Source of the DNA: Quadrisphaera sp.
GTDB taxonomy: Bacteria > Actinomycetota > Actinomycetes > Actinomycetales > Quadrisphaeraceae
Length of the DNA: 9,623 nucleotides
Direction: 5' to 3'
Assembly: GCA_029258695.1 (NCBI GenBank)
Contig: JARIBR010000092.1
Location: 1-9,623, forward strand
In this document: piece by piece, positions 1 to 6,601 of the stretch
Numbering within the stretch: the stretch's first letter is position 1
How the letters are laid out: each line of letters begins with the position of its first letter
Translations under genes and position numbers: made by a program
Notes under the pieces: generated by a model
The model's database searches: none
Told to the model about the DNA's origin: nothing
Seen by the model: the letters and a program-made list of their open reading frames with translations, nothing else

Positions 1-8
1 CGGAGCGA

Positions 9-37
9 CGGTCGGCAGGCCCACGGCCTGCCGACCG
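9..37 (-). terminator. Perfect 13-bp hairpin downstream of ndh
   Basis: Bases 9-21 are the exact reverse complement of bases 25-37, with a three-base loop (CAC) at 22-24. The hairpin starts six bases after the ndh stop codon on the minus strand. The stem is about 85% G+C and no run of T follows it on the minus strand within the window (the last eight bases read TCGCTCCG). U-less hairpins of this kind are common at gene ends in high-GC actinobacteria, so I read it as the ndh transcription terminator or a 3'-end stabiliser. The perfect palindrome is seen directly; the terminator role is inferred. Confidence 0.75.
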
Positions 38-43
38 CGGCGA

Positions 44-1522
44 TCAGCTGGTGGCGCCAGCCTTCTGCTCGTCCTTCTCCTGGACGGACGCGGGGCGCTC
101 CGGCGGCTTGGCCGGGGCGCGGACGAACTCGTCCCGGGGGTGGCTCAGGCGTCCGAGCGGCGTCATGTCCCGGCGCAGCGCGACCTGGCTGATCCAGTCC
201 AGGAGGACGCGGAACTTCAACGTGAAGGTCGGGACGGCCATGAGGTGGTAGCCGCGGTGCATCACCCAGGCGGGGAATCCTTTGACCTTCACGCCGTAGA
301 CGTTGGCCACGCCCTTGCCGATGCCCAGGGAGGCCACCGAGCCGGCGTACTTGTGGCGGTAGTCCGTCGTGGGCTCGTCGCGCAGCACGGCGAGGAGGTT
401 CTTCGCGAGCAGCTTGGCCTCGCGCACCGCGTGCTGGGCGTTGGGCGCGCAGAAGTTGCCCGGCTCCTTGGTGAGGTCGGGCACGGCGCACGCGTCACCG
501 GCGCCCCACGCCCCCTCGACGATGCCGTCGTCACCGGAGACGCGCAGGTCGGCGCGCACCCGCAGGCGGCCGGGCTTGTCCAGGGGCAGGTCGCTGGCGT
601 TGAGCACCGGGTTCGACTTCACCCCGGCCGTCCAGACGATCGTGTCCGCGTCGAACTCGGTGCCGTCGGAGAGCACCACGTGGCCGTCCACGCAGGACTT
701 CAGCTGACGCTCCATGTACGTCTCGATGCCGCGCTCGCGCAGCTGGCCCAGCGTCCAGCGGCCCATCTCCTCACCCACCTCGGGCAGGATCCGGCCGAGA
801 GCCTCCACGAGCACGACGCGCACGTCGGAGCGGGAGATCGTCGGGTGCTGGTCGGCGGAGGCGCGCAGCAGGTCCTCGAGCTCGGCCAGCGCCTCGATGC
901 CGGCGTACCCGCCCCCGACGAAGACGAAGGTGAGGGCGCGCGCCCTCTCGTCGGGGTCGGTCATGACGGCCGCGGCGTCGAGGCGGTCGAGCGCACGGTC
1001 GCGCAGCGCCACGGCCTCCTCGATGGTCTTGAAGCCGATGCCCATCTCGGCGAGGCCCGGGATGGGGAAGATCCGCGAGACCGAGCCGAGGGAGATGACC
1101 ACGTGGTCGTACTCCAGGTGCAACGTGTCCCCGCCGCCCACGGGCTCGACCGTGACGATCCTCGACGCGTGGTCGATGCTGCTCACCGCGCCGGTGAGGC
1201 AGGTGAAGCCCGGCAGCACGCGGCGGTGGGAGACGGCGACGTGCCGTGGCTCGATGGAGCCGGCCGCGACCTCCGGGAGGAAGGGCTGGTACGTCATGTA
1301 GGGGCGGGGGTCGACGATCGTCACGTCGGCCTCCCCGGGGCGCAGCCCCTTCTTCAGGCCGAGCGCGGTGTAGAGCCCCACGTAGCCACCACCGAGGATG
1401 AGCACGCGGGGGCGACCGCTGGCGCTCGGGACGGCGGGTGCTGCCGCTGCTGAGGGCACGGGGCTGCCCCCGTCGGAGGGGCCGGCGGACCCGATCGGCG
1501 CGTCAGCAGTCACAGCAGTCAT
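44..1522 (-). CDS. ndh: Type II NADH dehydrogenase (NDH-2), FAD-dependent, membrane-associated
   Basis: The predicted product is a 492-residue single-subunit NADH:quinone oxidoreductase. It would pass electrons from NADH through FAD to menaquinone at the inner face of the membrane without pumping protons. Visible motifs are GGGYVG (44-49) for FAD binding; a second Rossmann motif GGGYAG (203-208) followed by an acidic strand end VLVEA (237-241) for NADH; WTAG (297-300); GAGDAC (340-345), the second FAD contact; and the APNAQHAVREAK segment (359-370), which matches the quinone-site AQxA pattern of the family. The C-terminal part around 431-450 is hydrophobic/amphipathic and probably docks on the membrane. 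Residues 1-37 are a low-complexity Ala/Pro/Ser extension outside the fold. The ATG at 1522 is chosen because a TAGGGT box ends six bases upstream, suggesting a leaderless mRNA. It follows manA by 46 bases and ends at a strong hairpin. NDH-2 versus another NAD(P)/FAD reductase is judged from whole-length similarity to the family; the physiological acceptor is inferred. Confidence 0.9.
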   Translation of the reverse strand: MTAVTADAPIGSAGPSDGGSPVPSAAAAPAVPSASGRPRVLILGGGYVGLYTALGLKKGLRPGEADVTIVDPRPYMTYQPFLPEVAAGSIEPRHVAVSHRRVLPGFTCLTGAVSSIDHASRIVTVEPVGGGDTLHLEYDHVVISLGSVSRIFPIPGLAEMGIGFKTIEEAVALRDRALDRLDAAAVMTDPDERARALTFVFVGGGYAGIEALAELEDLLRASADQHPTISRSDVRVVLVEALGRILPEVGEEMGRWTLGQLRERGIETYMERQLKSCVDGHVVLSDGTEFDADTIVWTAGVKSNPVLNASDLPLDKPGRLRVRADLRVSGDDGIVEGAWGAGDACAVPDLTKEPGNFCAPNAQHAVREAKLLAKNLLAVLRDEPTTDYRHKYAGSVASLGIGKGVANVYGVKVKGFPAWVMHRGYHLMAVPTFTLKFRVLLDWISQVALRRDMTPLGRLSHPRDEFVRAPAKPPERPASVQEKDEQKAGATS

Positions 1523-1528
1523 GCGTGC

Positions 1529-1534
1529 ACCCTA
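1529..1534 (-). promoter_or_regulatory. Putative -10 box of ndh, leaderless arrangement
   Basis: Read on the minus strand the hexamer is TAGGGT, matching the actinobacterial TANNNT -10 consensus. It ends six bases before the ndh ATG, so transcription would start at or next to the A of the start codon. I see no good -35 match at the usual distance. The short manA-ndh gap (1523-1568) contains no AGGAGG-type ribosome binding site close to the ATG, which fits a leaderless start. Function inferred. Confidence 0.5.
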
Positions 1535-1568
1535 AGCCGGCGCGCGAGGCATCGGCACCCGGGGGAGG

Positions 1569-2840
1569 TCACCGCGGCTCCCCCACGCGCACCAGGCCGA
1601 TCCGCGCGCGACCTCCCCGCCCGCTCGACGTGGCGAGGACCTCGACACCGGCCGGCACGAACGCGGCGCCGCCACGCCCCAGCTCCAGCTCCGTGCGCTC
1701 GCGCACCAGCGAGACCTCACCCTCGAGGACGACGGCGATGCGCGGTGACCCGGCGGCGGGGACCACGGCGGCGGGCAGGCGCGCCACGTCGAGGACGTCG
1801 AGGGCGAAGTCCTCGACCGGCGGCGCGAAGGTGCGCACCCCCCGTCCGCTCTCCTGGTCGTCCACGGTGGGCACCACGACCGGGTCGAGGTCGAGCATCG
1901 CGAGGGTGGCCGCGACGTCGACGTGCTTGCGGGTCAGCCCCAGGCGCAGGACGTTGTCGGAGCTCGCCATGACCTCGAGCGCCAGGCCGCTGCGGTAGGC
2001 GTGCAGCTGGCGCGCGCCGAGGAAGAGCGCCTGGCCCGGCTCGAGGACCACGTGGTGCAGCAGCGTAGAGACCAGGACCCCCACGTCGGCGGGGTGGGCC
2101 GCCTGGAGCGCCACGGCGCAGGCGTCGTCCTCGGCGTGCTCGAGCGAGGCGCTGCCACCGCGCCGGGCCCGCGCCTCGCTGAGGGCGGCCAGCGCCTCGC
2201 AGGCACCGGCGAGCTCGGCGGGGCCTGCGGACAGCGCGACGTCGAGCGCCGCCCGCACCCGCTCGACGTCGGTGCCGTCGGTGCCGTCGGTGCCCCCGCG
2301 CAGCGCCTCGCGGAAGTCGTGGAGCGTCGGCGAGGTCGTCGGGCCGAGGCCGTCGAGGACGTCCAGCGAGACGTCCGGGTCGCGCACGCCGCACAGGGCG
2401 TGGAAGGTGCTCAGGGCCAGCAGCAGCTCCGGCTTGTGCCACGGGTCGCGGAAGGTGCGGTCCGGGTCGTCGCGGGGCAGTCCCTCGCCCTCCTCCCGCT
2501 CGAACCCCGCGCGGGCGCTGGCGGCGTCGGGGTGGAGCTGGAGCGAGAGCGGGGCGTCCGCGGCGAGCAGCTTGACGAGGAAGGGCAGGCGCCCGAACCG
2601 CGCTGCGCAGTCCTCACCCAGCACGCCGACCGGGTCGGCCTCGACCACGGCGTCGAGCGTGGGCGACGGCCCGAAGCCCTCCGGGACGTCGGCGTCGACG
2701 AGCGTGGAGGGGCCGAGCGGGTGCGCACCCATCCACACCTCGGCGACGGGCGAGCCGTCGGGCTCCTCGCCGAGGAAGGCGGGGATCAGGTGAGCAGAGC
2801 CCCAGGCGTACGGACGGACGGGGTTGGTGAGGCGGTGCAC
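1569..2840 (-). CDS. manA: Mannose-6-phosphate isomerase, class I (phosphomannose isomerase)
   Basis: The predicted product is a 423-residue zinc enzyme interconverting mannose 6-phosphate and fructose 6-phosphate in the cytosol. It feeds GDP-mannose for cell-wall glycans and lets mannose enter glycolysis. Expected type I motifs are in order: NPVRPYAWGS near the N terminus (6-15); AEVWMGAHPLGPS (33-45); QLHP (101-104), giving zinc ligands Q101 and H103; DPWHKPE (132-138), with ligand E138; LHAY (279-282), with ligand H280; and SDNVLRLGLTRKHVD (294-308), whose R299 matches the catalytic arginine. Length is normal. The GTG at 2840 is preferred because the fold begins directly after it and it lies 7 bases beyond the ppx stop; a GTG at 2885 would add 15 Arg/Pro-rich residues and overlap ppx. 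No clear Shine-Dalgarno is seen, so translation may be coupled to ppx. A GTD triplet repeat lies at 183-191. Confidence 0.93.
   Translation of the reverse strand: MHRLTNPVRPYAWGSAHLIPAFLGEEPDGSPVAEVWMGAHPLGPSTLVDADVPEGFGPSPTLDAVVEADPVGVLGEDCAARFGRLPFLVKLLAADAPLSLQLHPDAASARAGFEREEGEGLPRDDPDRTFRDPWHKPELLLALSTFHALCGVRDPDVSLDVLDGLGPTTSPTLHDFREALRGGTDGTDGTDVERVRAALDVALSAGPAELAGACEALAALSEARARRGGSASLEHAEDDACAVALQAAHPADVGVLVSTLLHHVVLEPGQALFLGARQLHAYRSGLALEVMASSDNVLRLGLTRKHVDVAATLAMLDLDPVVVPTVDDQESGRGVRTFAPPVEDFALDVLDVARLPAAVVPAAGSPRIAVVLEGEVSLVRERTELELGRGGAAFVPAGVEVLATSSGRGGRARIGLVRVGEPR
2268..2294. repeat. Three exact copies of a 9-bp tandem repeat inside manA
   Basis: The plus strand reads GTCGGTGCC three times in a row with no mismatch. 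On the coding strand this is three Gly-Thr-Asp units at ManA residues 183-191. The unit is a multiple of three, so copy-number change would keep the frame. It lies between the HKPE and LHAY metal-site motifs, in the helical region that varies between family members, so it is likely a surface loop. Confidence 0.9.
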
Positions 2841-2847
2841 GCCCCGA

Positions 2848-3969
2848 TCATGCCTGGGCGGACGAGCGCCGGGGCGCGGACGCACCCAGCCGCAGCGCGA
2901 TCCCGTCGAGGATGTCGTGCTCGCTGACCACCACCTCGCGCACCCCGCTGGCGCCGCTGACCGCCTCGAGCACCTCCGCCCACAGCAGCGCCCCGGCGCC
3001 GATGACGTCGACCCGCCCCGGGTGCAGGTAGGGCAGCGCGGCGCGCCGGTCCTTCGTCATCGACGCGAGCTCCTCGCAGGCCGCGAGGACGTCGGGGATG
3101 GCCAGGACCGCGCCGTGCAGGCGTGCCGGGTCGTACGCGGGCAGGCGCAGGACGTGGGCGGCGACGGTGGTCACCGTGCCGGCCACGCCCACCACCACGC
3201 CGGTCTCGCGCAGGGGCAGCTCGCGCGCCGCAGCCTCCACGGCCGCCCGGGCGTCCGCGCGCACCGCCTCGACCTGGGCGCGCGACGGCGGGTCGGCCAG
3301 GGCGTGGCGCTCGGTCAGGCGCACGGAGCCGACGTCCATCGAGACGGCGGACAACGCCCCCGAACCGCTCGACCCCGGCACCCCGAGCACCATCTCGGTC
3401 GACCCTCCGCCGAGGTCGACGACGAGGTGCGCAGCTCCCCCACCGTCCGCAGCGCCGTCCCGCTCGCCGGGAGCACCGGACGGCGCCGAGGCACGTGAGG
3501 GACCCGGCAGCTCCGGGAGCCCCGCGGTGGCGCCGGCGAAGGACAGCTCCGCCTCCTCCCGGCCGGTGACGACCTCCGCGTCGACCCCCAGCACCGCCCG
3601 CACGCCCTCGCGCAGGAGGTGGGCGTTGGCGGCGTCGCGGCTCGCGGAGGTGGCGACGAAGCGCACCCTGCTCGCACCCAGCCCGGCGATGGTCTCCGCG
3701 CAGCGCTGCGTCGCGGCCAGCGTGCGCTCCAGGGCGGCGTCGCTGAACGCGCCGCGCTCGTCGACGCCCTCGCCGAGGCGCACCACCTCCATGCGGCGCT
3801 CGACGTCCACGAGGACCGGTGCGCCGGCCGGGCCCGCTGCGCCCGGGCCGGCGGTGACGTCGGCCACCAGCAGGCGCAGGGAGTTCGTGCCGCAGTCGAT
3901 CGCCGCGACCCGTGCTGGGCCTCGTGCGGGCTGCTCCTCGACATCGACGACGGGATCCACGCGCGCCAT
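2848..3969 (-). CDS. ppx: Ppx/GppA-family phosphatase (exopolyphosphatase-like)
   Basis: The predicted product is a 373-residue member of the ASKHA-fold Ppx/GppA family, which removes terminal phosphate from polyphosphate and/or the 5'-phosphate of pppGpp. Motifs in order are AAIDCGTNSLRLLVAD (22-37, phosphate-1 loop); FVATSASRDAANA (104-116); TGREEAELSF (135-144), containing the family's catalytic glutamate; VVDLGGGSTEM (183-193, phosphate-2 loop); GVAGTVTTVA (261-270); and SEHDILDGIALRLG (349-362). The length matches the short actinobacterial form, which lacks the extra C-terminal domain of E. coli Ppx. An Ala/Gly/Ser/Pro-rich insertion (about 152-180) separates the two lobes. The start is ATG 3969, which puts about 20 extra residues before the conserved fold. 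It is the first gene of a ppx-manA unit and is divergent from the COG1233 gene. Substrate preference cannot be read from the sequence. Confidence 0.9.
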   Translation of the reverse strand: MARVDPVVDVEEQPARGPARVAAIDCGTNSLRLLVADVTAGPGAAGPAGAPVLVDVERRMEVVRLGEGVDERGAFSDAALERTLAATQRCAETIAGLGASRVRFVATSASRDAANAHLLREGVRAVLGVDAEVVTGREEAELSFAGATAGLPELPGPSRASAPSGAPGERDGAADGGGAAHLVVDLGGGSTEMVLGVPGSSGSGALSAVSMDVGSVRLTERHALADPPSRAQVEAVRADARAAVEAAARELPLRETGVVVGVAGTVTTVAAHVLRLPAYDPARLHGAVLAIPDVLAACEELASMTKDRRAALPYLHPGRVDVIGAGALLWAEVLEAVSGASGVREVVVSEHDILDGIALRLGASAPRRSSAQA

Positions 3970-4030
3970 CGTCTCGCAGGGCTCGCCCGACCACGGGGCG
4001 GGCGTGCTCCCCGGCGGCTAGCGTGGACGC
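3970..4030. promoter_or_regulatory. Divergent intergenic region between ppx and the COG1233 gene
   Basis: These 61 bases separate two genes read away from each other, so they should hold both promoters. On the plus strand a -10-like box is visible near the right end. For ppx on the minus strand I find no TANNNT match at a suitable distance and only a weak purine stretch (GCGAG) before its ATG. The ppx promoter is therefore unassigned. Confidence 0.45.
4019..4024 (+). promoter_or_regulatory. Putative -10 box (TAGCGT), leaderless arrangement
   Basis: TAGCGT matches the actinobacterial TANNNT consensus and ends six bases before the GTG at 4031. There is no Shine-Dalgarno sequence between them. 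The spacing predicts that the transcript begins at or next to the start codon. No recognisable -35 element is present. Inference from motif and spacing only. Confidence 0.55.
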
Positions 4031-5548
4031 GTGACGGAGCAGATCGTTGGGAGCGCGCACGCTGACGCGGGTGGCCCGGTGGACGTGGTGGTGGTCGGGT
4101 CGGGGCCCAACGGGCTCTCCGCGGCGATGGTCCTGGCCGGGGCCGGCCTGTCGGTCCACGTCGTCGAGGCGAACGACACCCTCGGCGGGGGCGCTCGCAG
4201 CGCGGCCCTGACCCTCCCCGGGTTCACCCACGACGTCTGCTCGGCGGTGCACCCGTCCGTGCTCCTCTCGCGGTACTTCGCAGCCTTCGACCTGCCGGGC
4301 CGCGGCGTGGAGATGCTGCAGCCGGAGATCCCGTACGCCCACCCCCTCGACGGCGGTCGGGCCGCGCTGGCCCACCGGAGCGTGGACGAGACGGCCGACG
4401 GCCTGGGCGCGGACGGTCCTGCCTACCGGCGCCTCATGGCCCCGCTCGTGGAGCGCATGCCCGAGATCGCCGACCTCGTGCTCTCGGACCTGCGGACCTT
4501 CCCGCACGCGTGGCACCCCTCCAGCGTCCCCGCGGCGCTCGCGGTGGGTCTGGCGACGCTGGAGCAGGGCACCCCGGCGTGGAACCTGCGCTGGCGCGGC
4601 GAGCAGGCCCCGGCGATGCTCTCCGGGGTCGCGACCCACAGCATCGCCCCGGCCCGGCGCCTCGCCCCGGCGGGCGCGGCGCTCTTCCTCGGGGCGATGG
4701 CGCCCGCCGTCGGGTGGCCGATCCCGCGCGGCGGCAGCCAGGCGCTCGTGGACGCCCAGGTCACGGAGCTGCGCGCCCGGGGCGTCACCTTCTCCACCGG
4801 GGAGAAGGTGACCACGCTCGCCCAGCTGCCGCGGGCACGGGCCGTGGTCATGGACACCTCGCCGGAGACCCTCGCCGACGTCGCCGGTGACCTGCTGCCC
4901 GGCTGGTACCGCGCCCTGCTGGGTCTCTACCGGCACGGCGACGGGGTGTGCAAGGTCGACTTCGCTCTCTCCGCGCCCGTGCCGTGGGCGAACGAGGGCT
5001 GCGCGCGCGCCGGCACCCTCCATCTCGGGGGCACCCGCGCCGAGCTGTTCGCGTTCGAGAAGGCCGTGGCCGCCGGACGCCACAGCGAGCGCCCGTACGT
5101 CCTGGCCTCCCAGCCCGGTGTCGTCGACCCCTCACGCGCTCCCGCGGGTCAGCACACGCTCTGGACGTACACCCACGTGCCGCACGGCTCCACGCGCGAC
5201 ATGGGCGAGGCCGTCACCGCCCAGGTCGAGCGCTTCGCCCCCGGGTTCCGCGACCTGGTCCTCCACGCGAGCGTGGCCAGCGCCAGCGCGGAGGAGGCCG
5301 CCAACGCCAACTACGTCGGCGGGGACATCTCCGGCGGCGCGGTGACCCCCTGGCAGCTCATCGCGCGCCCGACCCCCACGGTCGACCCCTACCGCACCCC
5401 CGTGCCGGGCCTCTACCTGTGCTCCTCGGCGACCTCCCCGGGGCCGGCGGTGCACGGCATGAACGGCATGCACGCCGCCCGCCGGGTGCTGAAGCAGCGC
5501 TTCGGCGTCACGGCGGAGCCGGCCGAGCTCGTCTCTGCTCCCCGCTGA
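4031..5548 (+). CDS. FAD-dependent oxidoreductase, COG1233 / phytoene desaturase-like (PYROXD2-type)
   Basis: The predicted product is a 505-residue flavoprotein of the amine oxidase / phytoene desaturase superfamily. The N-terminal dinucleotide-binding fold is clear: VVVVGSGPNGLSAA (19-32), acidic E47 in VVEAND for the FAD ribose, then LGGGARS (51-57). PRGGSQALVDA (232-242) matches the substrate-domain hinge, and the C-terminal FAD motif spans about 459-487 (GLYLCSSATSPGPAVHGMNG and the following ARRVL). NANYVGGDISGG (425-436) is characteristic of the PYROXD2-like branch rather than true CrtI. No crtB, crtE or other carotenoid gene is nearby, so a carotenoid role is not supported and the substrate is unknown. 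No membrane segment is evident. GTG 4031 is favoured by the -10 box six bases upstream. It starts the plus-strand pair that interrupts an otherwise conserved minus-strand block; the GH6 gene follows after 84 bases with its own apparent promoter. Confidence 0.85.
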   Translation: MTEQIVGSAHADAGGPVDVVVVGSGPNGLSAAMVLAGAGLSVHVVEANDTLGGGARSAALTLPGFTHDVCSAVHPSVLLSRYFAAFDLPGRGVEMLQPEIPYAHPLDGGRAALAHRSVDETADGLGADGPAYRRLMAPLVERMPEIADLVLSDLRTFPHAWHPSSVPAALAVGLATLEQGTPAWNLRWRGEQAPAMLSGVATHSIAPARRLAPAGAALFLGAMAPAVGWPIPRGGSQALVDAQVTELRARGVTFSTGEKVTTLAQLPRARAVVMDTSPETLADVAGDLLPGWYRALLGLYRHGDGVCKVDFALSAPVPWANEGCARAGTLHLGGTRAELFAFEKAVAAGRHSERPYVLASQPGVVDPSRAPAGQHTLWTYTHVPHGSTRDMGEAVTAQVERFAPGFRDLVLHASVASASAEEAANANYVGGDISGGAVTPWQLIARPTPTVDPYRTPVPGLYLCSSATSPGPAVHGMNGMHAARRVLKQRFGVTAEPAELVSAPR

Positions 5549-5619
5549 CCGATCCAGCGCCGAGCACGGGCGGCACCGGCTGGTCCTCGCCGGCCATCGC
5601 TGTCGCCCGGCCGCCCCGG

Positions 5620-5625
5620 TACGTT
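5620..5625 (+). promoter_or_regulatory. Putative -10 box (TACGTT) of the GH6 gene
   Basis: TACGTT fits TANNNT and ends seven bases before the GTG at 5633. A GAGG at 5626-5629 lies too close to that GTG to be a standard ribosome binding site, so a leaderless start is the simpler reading. The box would give the hydrolase gene its own promoter in the 84-base gap behind the oxidoreductase gene. The rest of that gap (5549-5619) shows only short GC-rich inverted repeats. Confidence 0.5.
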
Positions 5626-5632
5626 GAGGCCG

Positions 5633-6592
5633 GTGGACGGGCTGCGGGGCGCGACGGCCGGGGGGCTCGTGGCCTGCGCCGGGCTCGTGCTCTCGGCATG
5701 CGGCGGGTCGCCGACGAACCCCCTCGCCGGTGAGGAGCTGTGGACGAACCCCGCTTCTCCTGCTGCCGTCGCGCAGCGCTCCCTCGACGCCGAGGGAGAC
5801 GCCGCGGGCGCCGAGCAGGTCTCGCGCATCGCCGCGGTGCCCACGGCGACCTGGCTGGGCGGCGAGGACGAGACCCGGGCCAGGGCTCGCGAGGTGACGA
5901 CAGCCGCCGCGGACGAGGGAGAGCTCCCCGTGCTCGTCGCCTACCACCTCCCCGAGCGCGACTGCGGGCAGTACTCGGCGGGGGGCGCCGCGTCGGCGCA
6001 GGAGTACCGCGAGTGGACCCGCGAGCTCGTCGCCGGCATCGGTGAGCGGCCCGCCGTGGTGATCCTCGAGCCCGACGCCATCGCCCACGCCCTCGACGGC
6101 TGCCAGGGCTCCCCCGCCGCCACGGAGCGCTACCCCCTGCTCGAGGAGGCGGTCGAGGCGTACGCGCAGGCACCGAACGCGTGGGTCTACCTCGACGCGG
6201 GCAACGCCGGCTGGATCGCCGACACCGGCGCGCTCGCGCAGGCCCTGACCCGCTCCGGGGTCGGCGAGGCGGCGGGCTTCGCCCTCAACGTCTCAAACTT
6301 CGAGCCGACCGAGGCCAGCTACCGCTACGGCGCTGCGGTGTCCGAGGAGCTCGGCGGCGACACCCACTTCGTCATCGACACCTCGCGCAACGGCGGCAGC
6401 GTCGAGGCCGGCGACTGGTGCAACCCCGTGGGCGCGCGCCTCGGTGAGGAACCGACCACGCAGACCGACCGCGCGCTGCTCGACGCGCTCCTGTGGGTCA
6501 AGCAGCCGGGCGACTCCGACGGTGAGTGCCGCGGTGGGCCCCCGGCCGGGCAGTGGTGGCCGGAGTACGCCCAGACGCTCCTCGAGGGCTGA
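5633..6592 (+). CDS. Glycoside hydrolase family 6 (cellulase-type) lipoprotein
   Basis: The predicted product is a 319-residue GH6 enzyme, a family that cleaves beta-1,4-glucan with inversion. A short hydrophobic N terminus ends in the lipobox LSAC (20-23), so Cys23 should be lipidated and the enzyme anchored outside the membrane. GH6 signatures follow: PTATWLGG (70-77); LPERDCGQYSAGG (106-118), with the conserved active-site Asp110; VILEPDA (143-149), with proton donor Asp148; VYLDAGNAGW (185-194); FALNVSNFEPT (216-226); VIDTSRNGG (247-255); DWCNP (261-265); and WVKQPGDSDGEC (288-299), whose Asp296 is the proposed base. Cysteines 111/157 and 263/299 could form the usual disulfides. The chain is just a lipoprotein signal plus catalytic domain: no carbohydrate-binding module or linker. 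GTG 5633 is chosen from the -10 spacing; TTG at 5624 in the same frame would add three residues. It ends 9 bases from the convergent DUF501 stop. Endo- versus exo-activity, and cellulose versus another beta-glucan, cannot be decided here. Confidence 0.9.
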   Translation: MDGLRGATAGGLVACAGLVLSACGGSPTNPLAGEELWTNPASPAAVAQRSLDAEGDAAGAEQVSRIAAVPTATWLGGEDETRARAREVTTAAADEGELPVLVAYHLPERDCGQYSAGGAASAQEYREWTRELVAGIGERPAVVILEPDAIAHALDGCQGSPAATERYPLLEEAVEAYAQAPNAWVYLDAGNAGWIADTGALAQALTRSGVGEAAGFALNVSNFEPTEASYRYGAAVSEELGGDTHFVIDTSRNGGSVEAGDWCNPVGARLGEEPTTQTDRALLDALLWVKQPGDSDGECRGGPPAGQWWPEYAQTLLEG

Positions 6593-6601
6593 GGTCCGCC
6601 C

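Noticed and set aside
140..1453. A 437-codon plus-strand frame opposite ndh.
   Set aside because: Low-complexity His/Val/Gly/Arg composition and exact opposition to a clear NDH-2 gene; no start signal of its own.
2841..2885. Upstream GTG at 2885 as the manA start.
   Set aside because: It would overlap ppx by 38 bases and add 15 Arg/Pro-rich residues before the conserved NPVRPYAWGS start of the fold; GTG 2840 fits both spacing and family.
1923..2927. A 334-codon plus-strand frame opposite manA.
   Set aside because: No recognisable domain, and ManA with all its zinc ligands lies on the other strand.
2786..5083. A 765-codon open frame on the minus strand running across manA, ppx and the COG1233 gene.
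   Set aside because: Its product is Arg/Gly/Ala-rich with no domain, while the overlapping frames carry textbook motifs of three known families. Long shadow frames are normal in DNA this rich in G and C.
4031..5548. Labelling the oxidoreductase as phytoene desaturase (crtI) and the region as a carotenoid cluster.
   Set aside because: No other carotenoid gene is present and the C-terminal segment fits the PYROXD2-like branch of COG1233.
5549..5619. Short GC-rich inverted repeats behind the oxidoreductase gene as a terminator.
   Set aside because: The best stem I found is 5 bp with an 8-base loop, which is expected by chance in this composition.
5624..5632. TTG at 5624 as the start of the GH6 gene.
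   Set aside because: It overlaps the TACGTT -10-like box, and GTG 5633 gives the expected leaderless spacing and a compact lipoprotein signal. The difference is only three residues.
5132..6088. A minus-strand frame of 318 codons opposite the oxidoreductase and GH6 genes.
   Set aside because: Gly/Arg/Ala/His-rich without motifs, and it spans the junction of two well-supported genes.
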